A DNA stretch of 57,979 bases, taken from NCBI GenBank assembly GCA_949299935.1, contig CASGCE010000001.1, positions 1-57,979 on the forward strand, in the 5' to 3' direction. Shown in pieces: positions 33,448 to 44,066 of this stretch. Position numbers and translations under genes: made by a program. Numbering within the stretch: the first letter of the stretch is position 1; each line of letters opens with the position of its first letter. The notes beneath the pieces were generated by a model. It worked only from the letters and a program-made list of their open reading frames with translations. It was not told the origin of the DNA and did no database searches. The stretch is from an uncultured bacterium. Lineage in GTDB: Bacteria; Cyanobacteriota; Vampirovibrionia; Gastranaerophilales; Gastranaerophilaceae.

Positions 33448-34668
33448 GTGAGAAATATTATGAGGAAAAGTTTTATATTTTTGTGGACATTTCTGATTTT
33501 ATTTGGATGTGTTGTCAAAAATTACAGTATGGCATATACGCCGGTTGAGCTTTATGATAATGTTTGGAGAATCGTAAATGCTAAATTTGTTGATCAGACA
33601 AATAATGATCAAGATTGGTCAAAATGGCGACACAAATACGATAATGTTATTAAAACTAACGAGGATGCTTATGTAGCAATCAACACGATGATTGCGAGTT
33701 TAAATGACCCGTATACAAAATTTCTTGATCCCAAAGAATTTGCGGAAGAAACAAGCTCAATTAAAGGTTCACTAAAAGGTATCGGTATCCAAATCGGTGT
33801 AAAAGATGGCAAATTAATGGTTATAGCACCAATAGAAGATACTCCGGCAGAAAAAGCGGGTTTGCTTGCAGATGATGAAATTCTTGAAATTAACGGTAAA
33901 AGTACAAAGGGTATTACTGTTGACAAAGCCGCCGACCAAATACGCGGCAAGGAAGGAACTACGGTAACTTTGCTTATAAAACGTAAAGACACTGAACCTA
34001 AGTTATATACAATAACCCGTGCTGAAATTGAAATCAAATCAATTTCTCAGAAACTTCCTGAAAATATTAATTTACCTCAGGATATAGGCTATATTAGGTT
34101 AAGCTCCTTTATCAGTCGTAATGCTACTAAAGAATTTGGTGATATTTTAGTTAATTCACCGGATAAGAAAGGTTTTATCATAGATCTTCGTTCAAACCCC
34201 GGTGGACTTTTAAGCAATGCAATTAATATATCGGATATGTTTCTTGACGGCGGAGTTATTGTAAGCACTGTTGACAGAGATGGCTATAAAGAAACCCAGC
34301 GTGCAACAAAAGGTGTTATAACTGACAAGCCTCTGATAGTGTTAATTAACAAAGGTTCTGCATCTGCCAGTGAAATTTTTTCAGGCGCAATTAAGGATAA
34401 TCAAAGGGGTTTAATAATCGGAGAACAATCTTTTGGTAAAGGTCTTGTTCAGGAAATTAACAAGTTACCCTATGAATCGGGTTTAAATATTACAATACAA
34501 AAATACCTTACTCCAAACGGAACTGATATTAACAAAAAAGGTATAACACCGGATTTGGTTGTTGAATTGACTGAGGAAAATGTAAAAAATAAAGATGATG
34601 TACAACTTAAAAAAGCTATTGAAATTATGAAAAATATGACGCGAGGCAATGCTGTGGCAAATCAATAG
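33448..34668 (+). CDS. ctpA: C-terminal processing protease, S41 family
   Basis: A 406-residue periplasmic serine protease. The GTG at 33448 is chosen because a GGTGGAGGA site lies just upstream and because it starts a signal sequence (MRNIMRKSFIFLWTFLILFG) that may end at a lipobox-like LFGC. A PDZ domain (about residues 90-175, GIGIQIGVKDGKLMVIAP) precedes the S41 core with the catalytic Ser in NKGSASASEIFSGA and Lys in SFGKGLVQE. CtpA-type proteases trim C-termini of envelope proteins. A terminator follows at once. Confidence 0.94.
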   Translation: MRNIMRKSFIFLWTFLILFGCVVKNYSMAYTPVELYDNVWRIVNAKFVDQTNNDQDWSKWRHKYDNVIKTNEDAYVAINTMIASLNDPYTKFLDPKEFAEETSSIKGSLKGIGIQIGVKDGKLMVIAPIEDTPAEKAGLLADDEILEINGKSTKGITVDKAADQIRGKEGTTVTLLIKRKDTEPKLYTITRAEIEIKSISQKLPENINLPQDIGYIRLSSFISRNATKEFGDILVNSPDKKGFIIDLRSNPGGLLSNAINISDMFLDGGVIVSTVDRDGYKETQRATKGVITDKPLIVLINKGSASASEIFSGAIKDNQRGLIIGEQSFGKGLVQEINKLPYESGLNITIQKYLTPNGTDINKKGITPDLVVELTEENVKNKDDVQLKKAIEIMKNMTRGNAVANQ

Positions 34669-34676
34669 AATACTTA

Positions 34677-34703
34677 AATCCCTTCGGCTTTGAAGGGATT
34701 TTT
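34677..34703 (+). terminator. Terminator of ctpA
   Basis: The 9-bp stem AATCCCTTC/GAAGGGATT has a 6-base loop and is followed by a T run. Confidence 0.9.
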
Positions 34704-35503
34704 TAATGGATATTATAATTTATATTTTTATTTAAGATTTTATCCTTAAGTTTTTTAAATCCCGTACCGTAGAAATATTTTAATTGTTCGGGAAAACTAT
34801 CTTCTATATCCAATAAATACATGTCATGTACTATAAATTCCTTCAATAAAAAAACAATATGAGGATTTTTTGTCCAAACAGTTTTTGATTCAACTTTACC
34901 AAAAAGACCTTCAGTATTATCAACTGTTAAAAATATCATACGCCCGCCGAGTGACAATTCAAGTTCCCTGCCATTCTTATGTTTTAATACTGTCCCGAAA
35001 TTACATTGAAAATTATCATATCCGACAATTTTTATATCAAGACCCCTATTATATCCATCTAACAGATACTGTTCTATATATTTGAAATCTTGTGACCATA
35101 TTTCCATATAAATTTCTGTTTTTGCAGATTTGATTAGTTCCGTAATTTTTTCTCTTATTTCAGATAAACCGGAAATCGAATATATAGGCTCATTATAGTC
35201 ATTTTTTAAATCCGGAAGTTTTTTTTCTAAAAAATCCAAATTTGACTCAAATTTTCTTCTAAACCGTTTAGTTAATTCTTTTGGTTTAACAGGAATAAAA
35301 GTTTGAGGTTTTTCACCTGTTGAGGAAACTATTTTTGATACTTCAAGTGATTTTAATGTATCATAAGCCCTTGATTGAGGAATATCCGCTAATTTCGCAA
35401 TTTCATATCCTGTTGCCGGGTATTTTTTTAAAAGAGCTACATAAACTTTTGCTTCGTAACTGTTTAAACCAAGTTCTTTTAAACTCTCAATGATATCGTT
35501 CAT
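34703..35503 (-). CDS. TrmB-family transcriptional regulator
   Basis: A 266-residue protein. Residues 1-75 form a winged helix (LKELGLNSYEAKVYVALLKK, PQSRAYDTLKSLE) and residues 110-260 a phospholipase D-like sensor domain (EIYMEIWSQDFKYIEQYLL), as in TrmB sugar-responsive regulators. TrmB proteins bind sugars and control transport or metabolism; the ligand here is unknown. TGT-TATAAT lies 6 bases before the ATG, so translation is probably leaderless. No obvious target gene is adjacent; a sugar porter lies at 50433. Confidence 0.88.
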   Translation of the reverse strand: MNDIIESLKELGLNSYEAKVYVALLKKYPATGYEIAKLADIPQSRAYDTLKSLEVSKIVSSTGEKPQTFIPVKPKELTKRFRRKFESNLDFLEKKLPDLKNDYNEPIYSISGLSEIREKITELIKSAKTEIYMEIWSQDFKYIEQYLLDGYNRGLDIKIVGYDNFQCNFGTVLKHKNGRELELSLGGRMIFLTVDNTEGLFGKVESKTVWTKNPHIVFLLKEFIVHDMYLLDIEDSFPEQLKYFYGTGFKKLKDKILNKNINYNIH

Positions 35504-35556
35504 ACCATAATTATAACATATTTTTTTTAAATGAAAAAGCTATGTAATTATCTATT

Positions 35557-35940
35557 TTACCAAACAATTTTTTCTATCAGTTCGATTTCGTATCCGTCCG
35601 GATCTTTAATAAAGGCTATTTTTGTTCCTTTTCCGTCTAAATTAAAAGGTTCATACAAATATTTATAGCCTAAATTGTGAAGTTTTTCTGTAAATTTGTC
35701 CAATGATTCTACAGAAAATGCAAAATGTCCAAATCCGTTACCTATATTATATCCGTTTTCAAAAATTTCGTCATTATAAGTTAATTCCAGTTGTGTTGTA
35801 TTTTCTTCGTCATTTAAAAAATATAATTCACAATCTTCAAGACGTTTTTGTTTGACTAATTTCATATTTAAAAGCTCTGTATAAAATTTCAAACTCGCAT
35901 TAATCTCTTTTACTCTTATCATTGTGTGTAATAGTTTCAT
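35557..35940 (-). CDS. gloA: Lactoylglutathione lyase-like (glyoxalase I) protein
   Basis: A 127-residue VOC-fold metalloenzyme, started at the ATG at 35940 that has AAGGAG upstream. The metal ligands are visible: His in LLHTMIRV, Glu in QLELTYN, His in FGHFAFSV and Glu in YEIELIE. Glyoxalase I detoxifies methylglyoxal as a glutathione adduct; in bacteria without glutathione a different thiol may be used. It is downstream of xerD with about 50 bases between. Confidence 0.92.
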   Translation of the reverse strand: MKLLHTMIRVKEINASLKFYTELLNMKLVKQKRLEDCELYFLNDEENTTQLELTYNDEIFENGYNIGNGFGHFAFSVESLDKFTEKLHNLGYKYLYEPFNLDGKGTKIAFIKDPDGYEIELIEKIVW

Positions 35941-35989
35941 AAAATCTCCTTTTAAAAAAGATTGTAACATAACGTGTTATATGGTGCAA

Positions 35990-36847
35990 TTAACCTTTGT
36001 TTATTGAGAAATAAACTTCTTTTAAACGTTTTTTGCTGATATGAGTATAAAGTTGTGTTGTAGAAACATCACTATGCCCAAGAAGCTCCTGCACTACTCT
36101 TAAATCGGCTCCGTTTTCCAGCAAATGTGTTGCAAAACTGTGGCGTAAAGTATGCGGAGATATTGTCTTGTGAATTTTTTTACCCTGTGCATGAATAAAA
36201 CTATAAATATCCTGACGTGTCATTTCACGACCATTTTTATTGATTAGAAGTTTTTTTGTACTTAATTGAAATTTCTGTATAGTAAAAGTTCTCTCTTGCA
36301 GGTAATTTTTTAAGGCATCTACTGCCTTCTTGCCCATTGGTACAATTCTTTCTTTTGATCCTTTTCCATAGCATTTAACATATTTGGCATTTAAATCGTA
36401 ATCATTAATTTTTAGATTAACAAGTTCGGAAACTCGAAGTCCGCATCCGTATAAAAGTTCAATTATAACAGTTTCAAGTTTACTAAGATTTTGATTTAGA
36501 ATAAGTTCAATTTCTTGAACGGTTACTACTTTTGGAAGTTTTTTAGGAATTTTAGGTTGTTCAATTGTTATGATGGGGTTTGTTTTACAGTAACCACTTG
36601 CACACAACCATTTGTAAAACCCCCTTAGAGAAGCAATTTTTCTCATTACACTGGTTACGGAATATTGCCTTTCATGAAGATTTCTTACATAAGTTGTTAT
36701 TTGATTTCGCTCGATATTGCAAAGCTCACATTGAAAATTAAATATGAAATCTGTCAAATCACGTCTGTATGCTTGTGTGGTATTTTCGGATAATCCCTTT
36801 TCTATTTCAAGATATTCTAAATATTCTGATAAAATTTGCATGTTCAT
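35990..36847 (-). CDS. xerD: Tyrosine recombinase, XerD type
   Basis: A 285-residue recombinase with the N-terminal SAM-like domain (MQILSEYLEYLEIEKGLSEN) and catalytic residues Arg in CGLRVSELVN, Lys in GKGSKER, HTLRH, LLGHSD and the final Tyr in QLYTH. It is the natural partner of the Xer protein at 144-1058 for resolving chromosome dimers at dif. TATAAT lies 7 bases before the first ATG and no ribosome binding site is present. Which of the two is functionally XerC or XerD is not certain. Confidence 0.92.
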   Translation of the reverse strand: MNMQILSEYLEYLEIEKGLSENTTQAYRRDLTDFIFNFQCELCNIERNQITTYVRNLHERQYSVTSVMRKIASLRGFYKWLCASGYCKTNPIITIEQPKIPKKLPKVVTVQEIELILNQNLSKLETVIIELLYGCGLRVSELVNLKINDYDLNAKYVKCYGKGSKERIVPMGKKAVDALKNYLQERTFTIQKFQLSTKKLLINKNGREMTRQDIYSFIHAQGKKIHKTISPHTLRHSFATHLLENGADLRVVQELLGHSDVSTTQLYTHISKKRLKEVYFSINKG

Positions 36848-36895
36848 AATTCAAATTATAAAGCTTTTTTCAATACTTTTAATGCTTTAAATGAA

Positions 36896-37606
36896 TTATT
36901 TTCTTGGCAAAGAAAAGGTGAATCTTGTGAATTTTCCGTATTCACATTCAACAAAAATTTCACCGCCGTGTTCTGTAATTATTTCCTTGACTATGTATAA
37001 TCCTAAGCCTGAAGCTAAAGATTTGTTGTCATTGTTTATGGAAACAAATTTATCAAAAATTTCATTGGGATTTTCGAGTTTAAAATTACAACCTGCATTT
37101 TCTATTGACATACAAATATTATCGTTTTTTTCAAAAAGTTTAATTATTATTTTAGAATTTGCGGGTGAATATTTTATGGAATTACTTAATAGATTATTTA
37201 TAGCTCGGGTTATTTCCAGTATATCTATTTGTATGTTTGCGTTTTTCAAAGAATTTATAACTTTTATGGTTTGTTTTTTATCTGACAAAAGGAATTTACA
37301 CTCATTTATTGCAGAATTCAAAAATACGGCAAAATCAACGGGAACTTTATGAATATAATAAACTTTATTTTCCAATTTGTACCTGTCCAGAACATTTTCA
37401 ATTAAGTTTTGCATATACTTTAGACCAAACATTAAACCGCTAAGGATTTCTGTTTGATAGTTATTTAAAGGTGATAATTTGGCATCCTGTAATAATTTTA
37501 GCGCCATTATGCCTGAAAAAACAGGATTTTTTAAATCATGTGAGACCATTGCGAGCAAAGATTCTTTATCTTGCGTTTTTGTTTTTTGTTCTTTTATGTT
37601 ATTCAT
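36896..37606 (-). CDS. Soluble histidine kinase, sensor domain absent
   Basis: A 236-residue two-component kinase consisting only of HisKA and HATPase domains. The phospho-accepting His lies in MVSHDLKNPV (about residue 23), the N-box is NNLLSNSIKYSP and the G-box GLGLYIVKEII. There is no membrane helix, PAS or GAF domain, so input must come from a partner. No response regulator is adjacent. The promoter carries the shared 17-bp element (site B). A second kinase of the same layout is at 47932. Confidence 0.9.
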   Translation of the reverse strand: MNNIKEQKTKTQDKESLLAMVSHDLKNPVFSGIMALKLLQDAKLSPLNNYQTEILSGLMFGLKYMQNLIENVLDRYKLENKVYYIHKVPVDFAVFLNSAINECKFLLSDKKQTIKVINSLKNANIQIDILEITRAINNLLSNSIKYSPANSKIIIKLFEKNDNICMSIENAGCNFKLENPNEIFDKFVSINNDNKSLASGLGLYIVKEIITEHGGEIFVECEYGKFTRFTFSLPRK

Positions 37607-37636
37607 CGAAATTTAGTTGGTAAGTAACATAATTAA

Positions 37637-37680
37637 ATATTACCGATTTTTTCAAAATTAGGATATTAGCCATATGGATA
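37637..37680 (-). promoter_or_regulatory. Shared 17-bp element, site B, with -10 box
   Basis: Minus strand: TATCCATATGGCTAATA (37680-37664), exactly 21 bp, then TAATAT (37642-37637), about 30 bases before the kinase ATG. No -35 box is recognisable. The element also lies about 40 bp upstream of dnaG on the other strand. Confidence 0.65.
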
Positions 37681-37719
37681 GAATTTTGCTTAAAAAAATA
37701 TTAATGATAAAATGTAAAT

Positions 37720-39597
37720 ATGGCAGATACTCTGGAAGAATTAATATCTCAAATAAAAGACAGATTGGATATAGTTGATGTTGTTTCTGAACAAGTAGTT
37801 CTCAAAAAATCCGGTAGTAATTACTGGGGTTTATGTCCATTCCATAAAGAAAAGACTCCGTCATTTTCGGTTAATCCGCAATTGGGTATATATAAATGTT
37901 TTGGATGCGGCGCAGGTGGAGATGCATTGTCTTTTATTATGAAAACAAAAAATATTGAATTTATGTCATTAATAAAAGATTTGGCGGAACAATATGGTCT
38001 TGAACTTCCGAAAAATTTAAGACATGGTGAAGCTTCAAAAGATGTTAAGCAGCAAATGGTTAATGCGTGTACTCGTGCGGTTGAATTTTATTCGGATTGT
38101 TTACTGAAAAATTCTGATGATAACAGTGAAAATGTTCTAAAATATCTCGCAAAACGTGGTATATCAAAAGATATTATAAAAAAATTCCACCTCGGGCTTG
38201 CCCCGAAAAGGTACACAGTTTTGTACGAGGAACTAAAAAAGGATTTTTCAGATGAAATTTTGGAAAAAACAAATCTTATAATTCCGGGCAAAGAAAGTCG
38301 TTTTATAGACAGGTTTCGGAACAGAATTATAATTCCTATTCAAAATGAATTCGGTGATTTTGTTGCATTTGGTGCCCGTGCAATTGAAGAAGGGCAGTCC
38401 CCTAAGTATCTGAATTCATCTGATTCGTTAATATATAACAAAAGTAAGCTTCTGTATGGTTTATATACTGCAAAAGAAGCCATAAAAGAACAGGATAGTG
38501 TTGTATTAATGGAAGGATATTTTGACGTAATATCTGCTCAAGCGCATGGGATTGAAAATTGTGTTGCAGCTTGCGGTACATCATTGACTCAAGAACATGT
38601 TAAATTACTTTCACGTTATACAAAATCCAGAAAAATCTACCTTTCTTTTGATACGGATTCAGCCGGACAAAAAGCAACTGACAGAGGTGCCGAAATTATC
38701 AAAGAGGTGTTTGAGGGGGTCGGAAATATAAAGCTTTTTGATGAAAGTTATATGTCAACATCCGACGATAAGTATTCTTGTGAAATTCGTGTTATATCAC
38801 CCCCCGAAGGCAAAGATCCTGATGAATTTATACGTTCTGCGGGCGCAGAAAGCTACAAACAATATATGAAACATGCACCGCTTCTAATCGATTTTCAGAT
38901 TAATCATATATTAAAGGATAAAGAAAAATATAAAACTCCTATTGAAAAAGCACGCTTTGTTAGGACTATTATTCCTGTCCTTAAAGAAATAGGCAACAAA
39001 ATTGTTCGTGCCGAATATACTGAAATGGTGGCTCAAACGCTCGGTTTAGACGGAAAAATTTTGGCACGCGAAGTTAATTCTTTTTCAACTTCTAAAACTT
39101 CTCCGGAAATTTTTGTTAAAAATGTAACAAAAAATGTTTCAATTTTAGAAAAAGCGCAAAAAAATTTATTGAGTGTTTTTTTAGTACCCGAAAGTTCGCT
39201 AAGCTTTAGCGAAATTAAGGCCATTATTGCAGATACGGTGTTTGAAAATGAAACGTTAATAATTGTAAAATCTACAATTGACAAATTAACATGTACCGTA
39301 AATAATGTAAAGGAATTAATTGAACATTTATACACAGAATTTATTCAAAATCCTGATTTGCAGGCAATTGTAACGGAATTGATAAATATTTCCGAAAGCT
39401 ACAAAAATTTGTCCCAAAAAGACTTTGAAAATATAATTAGAGAAAATATTAATAAAATAAATCAATGTCAACGGGAAAAAGAAAAAGAACATATGCGTAA
39501 TTTATATAAAAATGTAAATAACGATGATACAGAAGCCCTAAAAATTCAAATGCAATTAAGAGATAAAATTAACAATCGGAGAAAAATTAATGAGTAA
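37720..39597 (+). CDS. dnaG: DNA primase
   Basis: A 625-residue primase that makes RNA primers for replication. The zinc-binding domain is at [11 protein letters not shown] and [12 protein letters not shown] (residues about 38-70), the RNA polymerase domain follows, and the TOPRIM core is [16 protein letters not shown] with [11 protein letters not shown]. The C-terminal helicase-binding domain is present. TGA-TAAAAT lies 6 bases before the ATG with no ribosome binding site. Its end overlaps rpoD by 8 bases, a remnant of the rpsU-dnaG-rpoD operon without rpsU. Confidence 0.97.
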   Translation: MADTLEELISQIKDRLDIVDVVSEQVVLKKSGSNYWGLCPFHKEKTPSFSVNPQLGIYKCFGCGAGGDALSFIMKTKNIEFMSLIKDLAEQYGLELPKNLRHGEASKDVKQQMVNACTRAVEFYSDCLLKNSDDNSENVLKYLAKRGISKDIIKKFHLGLAPKRYTVLYEELKKDFSDEILEKTNLIIPGKESRFIDRFRNRIIIPIQNEFGDFVAFGARAIEEGQSPKYLNSSDSLIYNKSKLLYGLYTAKEAIKEQDSVVLMEGYFDVISAQAHGIENCVAACGTSLTQEHVKLLSRYTKSRKIYLSFDTDSAGQKATDRGAEIIKEVFEGVGNIKLFDESYMSTSDDKYSCEIRVISPPEGKDPDEFIRSAGAESYKQYMKHAPLLIDFQINHILKDKEKYKTPIEKARFVRTIIPVLKEIGNKIVRAEYTEMVAQTLGLDGKILAREVNSFSTSKTSPEIFVKNVTKNVSILEKAQKNLLSVFLVPESSLSFSEIKAIIADTVFENETLIIVKSTIDKLTCTVNNVKELIEHLYTEFIQNPDLQAIVTELINISESYKNLSQKDFENIIRENINKINQCQREKEKEHMRNLYKNVNNDDTEALKIQMQLRDKINNRRKINE

Positions 39598-40690
39598 AAA
39601 AAGACAACACAATACCTCAGTTATAAGTGTTATGGAAGATGAAACCCTGGATTTACAAGATTTAGACGAGGATACTGTTTTGGATTCCGAAAATGATAGT
39701 GTTAACTACATGAATATGGATATTAGTACCGACAATATTGAAGATATCGTAACCTCAAAGATTGGTAATAAAATTAACATGGACGATATCTATATGATGT
39801 CTGATTCTGAAGAAGAAGAAGATATTGATTTTGAATTACCAAAAGGCATTGCGGTAGATGACCCTGTAAGATTGTACTTAAGAGAAATCGGAAGAATTAA
39901 ACTGCTATCTGCGAAAGAAGAAATAGAATTAGCAAGAAAAATTCTTCAAGGTGGTACTCCGGGAGCTATAGCCAAAAGAAAACTTGTTCAGGCAAATTTA
40001 CGTTTGGTAGTCAGTATTGCCAAAAAATATGTAGGTCGTGGAATGTTATTTTTAGACCTGATTCAAGAGGGTAACTTAGGTTTAATTCGTGCGGCAGAAA
40101 AATTTGACCATGAACGTGGATTTAAATTTTCAACTTATGCAACCTGGTGGATAAGGCAGGCAATTACACGTGCTATTGCAGATCAGGCAAGAACAATTCG
40201 TATTCCTGTTCATATGGTTGAAACGATTAATAAATTGAAAAAGGTTACACGCCGCTTAGCTCAGGAACTATCAAGAAAACCGACTGAAGACGAACTTGCA
40301 ATTGAAATGAATGTTTCTATTCCTAAATTACGTGAAATTATTAAAATTGCCCAGGAGCCTCTATCACTTGAAACTCCTATAGGTAAGGAAGAAGATTCTC
40401 GTTTGGGTGATTTCATTGAAGATAAAGAAGCGGATGCCCCGATTAAAACAGTTGCTTCCGAGCTTTTGAGGGAAGATTTAGCAGAAGTTTTGTGCACACT
40501 TTCACCCAGAGAGCGTGATGTCTTAAGGCTGCGTTTCGGTATGGATGACGGACGACAAAGAACCCTCGAAGAAGTCGGACAGTTGTTCGGCGTAACACGT
40601 GAACGCATTAGACAGATTGAGGCTAAAGCTTTGAGAAAACTTCGTCACCCCAATAGATCTAAACGCTTAAGAGAATATGTCGAATCATAA
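39590..40690 (+). CDS. rpoD: Primary sigma factor, RpoD type
   Basis: A 366-residue sigma70. Regions 1.2 to 4.2 are complete: [67 protein letters not shown] (region 2), [11 protein letters not shown] (region 3) and [20 protein letters not shown] (region 4.2 helix-turn-helix). The first 80 residues are acidic and do not clearly match region 1.1. It would recognise the TTGACA/TATAAT promoters seen in this window. An overlapping AAATTAATGAG start suggests translational coupling to dnaG. Confidence 0.96.
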   Translation: MSKKRQHNTSVISVMEDETLDLQDLDEDTVLDSENDSVNYMNMDISTDNIEDIVTSKIGNKINMDDIYMMSDSEEEEDIDFELPKGIAVDDPVRLYLREIGRIKLLSAKEEIELARKILQGGTPGAIAKRKLVQANLRLVVSIAKKYVGRGMLFLDLIQEGNLGLIRAAEKFDHERGFKFSTYATWWIRQAITRAIADQARTIRIPVHMVETINKLKKVTRRLAQELSRKPTEDELAIEMNVSIPKLREIIKIAQEPLSLETPIGKEEDSRLGDFIEDKEADAPIKTVASELLREDLAEVLCTLSPRERDVLRLRFGMDDGRQRTLEEVGQLFGVTRERIRQIEAKALRKLRHPNRSKRLREYVES

Positions 40691-40694
40691 TAAT

Positions 40695-40718
40695 AAAGGC
40701 TGAATATTTTCAGCCTTT
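40695..40718 (+). terminator. Terminator of rpoD
   Basis: The 10-bp stem AAAGGCTGAA/TTCAGCCTTT has a 4-base loop, followed by AAATTTTT. Confidence 0.8.
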
Positions 40719-40765
40719 AAATTTTTATGTGAGTAATATGTGAGTAAATGTATTGCTTTACAAGT

Positions 40766-41155
40766 CTATATCCCAAATTCTTTATTGAGTGCTTGAATAA
40801 ATGGTGATGATGCCATTTTGTTTTCCATGTCAATTATTGCAAATTCGTTATCCAATCCTACAATCCCTTCTGTAGTAGCTGCTGAAATTGCTGTGTCTTT
40901 TAAATTTAAACCATTTAAGGTATCACCCCAAAAATTTTTGTCTATTTTTGTACCTGCTGATTTCGTAAAATTAATACCGTAAGCACTTGCTGCACTTGTT
41001 AACAAATCTTCGCCTAAATCTTTGATAAATTTATTATCGGCGATTTGTTTTTGTTCCAATACCTTTTCTTCCTTCTGTACATCTTTTGAATTGGGTAATT
41101 CTTTGCCAATTCTAAAATTGTTAACATTTCCTTTTCCGTTGAATTCAATTGCCAT
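40766..41155 (-). CDS. Hypothetical protein, MAIEFNG family
   Basis: A 129-residue protein of unknown function starting MAIEFNGKGNVNNFRIG. The first seven residues are almost identical to those of the neighbour at 41331 (MGIEFNG), and both have a TGTGAGTAAA stretch just before an AAGGAG ribosome binding site. The middle is charged; the C-terminal half is helical (DLLTSAASAYGINFTKSAG, FIQALNKEFGI). There is no hydrophobic signal peptide. The shared start could be a targeting or assembly tag, which is speculative. Confidence 0.7.
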   Translation of the reverse strand: MAIEFNGKGNVNNFRIGKELPNSKDVQKEEKVLEQKQIADNKFIKDLGEDLLTSAASAYGINFTKSAGTKIDKNFWGDTLNGLNLKDTAISAATTEGIVGLDNEFAIIDMENKMASSPFIQALNKEFGI

Positions 41156-41274
41156 AATTTGACTCCTTATATTTACTCACAGCATGTATATCGGTATATT
41201 TTTAATTTTCTTTAATTAATTATTATAAATTCCGCTATTTGTTTTACAAAAGTTTACATCAAAATTGCTGTTTA

Positions 41275-41299
41275 AAAAGACCGACTTTGTCGGTCTTTT
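41275..41299. terminator. Terminator of the MGIEFNG gene
   Basis: The 11-bp stem AAAAGACCGAC/GTCGGTCTTTT has a 3-base loop. The flanking A and T runs make it active in principle on both strands; on the minus strand it lies about 30 bases past the stop at 41331. Confidence 0.88.
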
Positions 41300-41330
41300 A
41301 ATTTTGTTAGTAAATATAATTTGCAAATCT

Positions 41331-41726
41331 TTATGCTATACCCAAAATATCCTTCAAAGTGGAAAATTCCGTTGAATTAAAAAGATCTTCCGTATGAGTT
41401 GTTGTCGTCAATTTATCAAGTGATTTTATAGCATCGTTTACTTGATTAGTTATACTTGTGTATTGAGCAGCTGTCGGCATCTTAGGATTTTTTATGCCTG
41501 CTAATTCAAACATATCTTGCAATTGAACACTGTCTTTTTCAGATATTTTTGCTGTTTCCACAAATCTCGGCTGAACTTGTTCAAGCAATTTATCGCCAAA
41601 TTCTCCAAGATGTCTATTATCTGTGATATTTACTTCAACTTTACTCTTGTCTGATACTGTTTGTGGTTTTATTCCACTATTTACAAAAATATTGTTGTTA
41701 ACATTCCCGTTAAATTCGATTCCCAT
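41331..41726 (-). CDS. Hypothetical protein, MGIEFNG family
   Basis: A 131-residue protein started at the ATG at 41726, which has AAGGAG upstream; an earlier in-frame ATG at 41750 does not. It begins MGIEFNGNVNNNIFVNSG, matching the start of the protein at 40766. Helical segments follow (HLGEFGDKLLEQVQPRFVE, YTSITNQVNDAIKSLDKL) and the end is FSTLKDILGIA. The pair probably arose by duplication; only the first dozen residues remain clearly alike. Confidence 0.7.
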   Translation of the reverse strand: MGIEFNGNVNNNIFVNSGIKPQTVSDKSKVEVNITDNRHLGEFGDKLLEQVQPRFVETAKISEKDSVQLQDMFELAGIKNPKMPTAAQYTSITNQVNDAIKSLDKLTTTTHTEDLFNSTEFSTLKDILGIA

Positions 41727-41928
41727 AATTGGTTTCTCCTTTTTACTCACATTCTCTTAATAATATTTTTTCCTATTTCCAGATTTTTATCTATACTTTT
41801 AAAAAGTATTTCTATATTTAAAAATTGCGTATTCTTTATATATTATTTACATATCTTTACAATTATTTACATTATAAAAAATAAAAAAATCAAGTATATA
41901 TGGGGTTTCTGAAATTTTAAGCTATATA

Positions 41929-41974
41929 TAGCCATATGGGTAATAGATTATTGGGGAATATTTGTTAGTATAAA
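41929..41974 (+). promoter_or_regulatory. Shared 17-bp element, site C, with -10 box
   Basis: TAGCCATATGGGTAATA (41929-41945) followed 20 bp later by TAGTAT (41966-41971) or 23 bp later by TATAAA (41969-41974). This lies upstream of the LuxR-type gene at 42010. The flank CTATATA before it resembles the flank of site D. Confidence 0.65.
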
Positions 41975-42009
41975 AATATGAAGATATATTATTAAGAAAA
42001 GGAGAAGTT

Positions 42010-42255
42010 ATGACAGAAGATAACACAGTATTAACTGACAGAGAACTGGAAGTTTTATATTATATAACAAAAAGCTTAACAAACAAGGAAATAGCTTCAA
42101 TTCTTGGTATAACACATCACACAGTAAAAGCACACATTGGTGCAATATTAAGAAAACGTGGTTGCAAAAATAGGACGGAAGTTGCTCTGCTTGCATTGCA
42201 GCATAACTTATTTAAGAATTTATTTAATCATCGTCCAGACTTAGAACAGCCATAA
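42010..42255 (+). CDS. Small LuxR/GerE-type DNA-binding regulator
   Basis: An 81-residue protein that is essentially one LuxR-type helix-turn-helix: [40 protein letters not shown]. It has no receiver or ligand domain, like the small orphan GerE regulators. AAGGAG precedes the ATG. The promoter carries the shared 17-bp element also found at two soluble histidine kinases. The last 32 bases overlap the convergent lepA. Confidence 0.92.
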   Translation: MTEDNTVLTDRELEVLYYITKSLTNKEIASILGITHHTVKAHIGAILRKRGCKNRTEVALLALQHNLFKNLFNHRPDLEQP

Positions 42256-44026
42256 AAGCTTCTTGAGGGACTTCTACACGACCCACGGATTTCATTCGTT
42301 TTTTACCTTTTTTCTGTTTTTCCAAAAGCTTACGTTTGCGGGAAATATCTCCTCCATAGCATTTATCAAGAACATTTTTGCGCATTGCTTTAATATTGGT
42401 GCGAGCAATAACTCGGCCGCCTATTGCTGCTTGAACAGGAACTTCAAACAATTGACGCGGAATTATTTCTTTCAATTTAGCTGTTAATTTTTGACCTATA
42501 TAAAAAGCATTATCTTCATGGCATATTACAGAAAGAGCATCAACAACTTCTCCTGCAAGCATTATATCAAGTTTTACAAGTTTGGAGCGTTTATAATCTT
42601 TGAATTCATAGTCCATGCTTGCATAGCCTTTAGATCTTGATTTAAGCTGGTCATGAAAATCAGTAATTACCTCACTTAAAGGAATTTCATATTCCAAACT
42701 TGCCCTAACTTTATCAAGATAAGCCATATTTATAAAAATTCCTCTTTTAGACTGTGCCAAGTCCATTAAAGTTCCGACGTAATCGTTAGGTGTTATTATT
42801 TGAACTTTGACATAAGGTTCTTCAATATAATCTCTGTGTTGTGGTGCGGGTAGATTTGCCGGGTTGTCTATTTCAACCATTTCACCGTTAGTTTTATAAA
42901 CATGATAAACAACGGAAGGAGCTGTGGTTACAAGTGAAAGGTTATACTCTCTTTCTAATCTTTCTTGTGCTATTTCCATATGAAGCATTCCCAAAAATCC
43001 GCATCTGAAACCAAAACCCAGTGCGCTTGAAGTTTCGGGTTCGAACGTTATGCTACTGTCGTTAAGTTTTAGTTTTTCCAAAGCTTCTTTTAGATTATGA
43101 TAATCATCATTATCGACAGGATACATACCTGAAAATACCATTGGTAAAGCTTCTTTATATCCGGGTAAAGGTTCCTTGGCAGGTCTTTCAACACTCGTAA
43201 TCGTATCTCCGACAAATCTCGCAAGTTCTTTTATTGAGCCGGCAAAATATCCTACATCTCCGCATTCAAGTTTATCAACCTGAACTTTGTTCGGGGTCAG
43301 ATAACCGAGTTCAACAATTTCATATTCCTTGCCTGAGGCCATAAATTTGACTTTTTCGCCTAATTTCATTTTTCCGTCAATAATTTTGAAAAAGCAAAGC
43401 GTTCCGAGATACTGGTCATAAGCACTGTCAAACACTAAAGCTCTCAATGGTTTGTCTGAAGTATCCGCTGGCGGAGGTATAAAATCAACAACTGCTTCCA
43501 AAACTTCTTCAATTCCAATTCCTGCCTTTGCACTTACCGGAATCGCTATTGAAGCATCAATCCCCAATATTTCTTCGATTTCCTTTTTCACACGTTCAAC
43601 ATTAGCTGATGGCAGGTCGATTTTGTTAATTATAGGGATAATTTCCAGATTTTGTTCGATTGCAAGATAAACATTTGCAAGAGTTTGTGCTTCAACCCCT
43701 TGTGTTGCATCAACAATTAATAAGGCACCTTCGCATGCTGCAAGTGAACGTGAAACTTCATAAGAAAAGTCTACATGTCCCGGGGTATCAATTAAGTTCA
43801 ATATATATTCTTTACCGTTTTTTGATTTATAATTCATTCTTGCGGCATTTAATTTGATTGTGATTCCGCGTTCACGCTCAATATCCATGGAATCTAACAG
43901 TTGATTTTGCATATCACGCTCCGCAACTGTACCGGTGTATTCAAGCAAACGGTCTGCAAGTGTGGATTTCCCATGATCTATATGCGCAATAATACAAAAA
44001 TTTCTTACATTTTCTCTATATCTCAT
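42224..44026 (-). CDS. lepA: Translation elongation factor 4 (LepA)
   Basis: A 600-residue translational GTPase. G1 is [11 protein letters not shown]2 region [12 protein letters not shown]3 [12 protein letters not shown] and G4 [11 protein letters not shown]-like domains and the LepA-specific C-terminal domain ([39 protein letters not shown]) follow. LepA back-translocates stalled ribosomes or aids initiation complex assembly. TATAAT lies 7 bases before the ATG without a ribosome binding site. Confidence 0.97.
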   Translation of the reverse strand: MRYRENVRNFCIIAHIDHGKSTLADRLLEYTGTVAERDMQNQLLDSMDIERERGITIKLNAARMNYKSKNGKEYILNLIDTPGHVDFSYEVSRSLAACEGALLIVDATQGVEAQTLANVYLAIEQNLEIIPIINKIDLPSANVERVKKEIEEILGIDASIAIPVSAKAGIGIEEVLEAVVDFIPPPADTSDKPLRALVFDSAYDQYLGTLCFFKIIDGKMKLGEKVKFMASGKEYEIVELGYLTPNKVQVDKLECGDVGYFAGSIKELARFVGDTITSVERPAKEPLPGYKEALPMVFSGMYPVDNDDYHNLKEALEKLKLNDSSITFEPETSSALGFGFRCGFLGMLHMEIAQERLEREYNLSLVTTAPSVVYHVYKTNGEMVEIDNPANLPAPQHRDYIEEPYVKVQIITPNDYVGTLMDLAQSKRGIFINMAYLDKVRASLEYEIPLSEVITDFHDQLKSRSKGYASMDYEFKDYKRSKLVKLDIMLAGEVVDALSVICHEDNAFYIGQKLTAKLKEIIPRQLFEVPVQAAIGGRVIARTNIKAMRKNVLDKCYGGDISRKRKLLEKQKKGKKRMKSVGRVEVPQEAFMAVLSLDDD

Positions 44027-44066
44027 ATTTTTAATTATAAAAGAAAAACAGAGAACTTCAATATTG

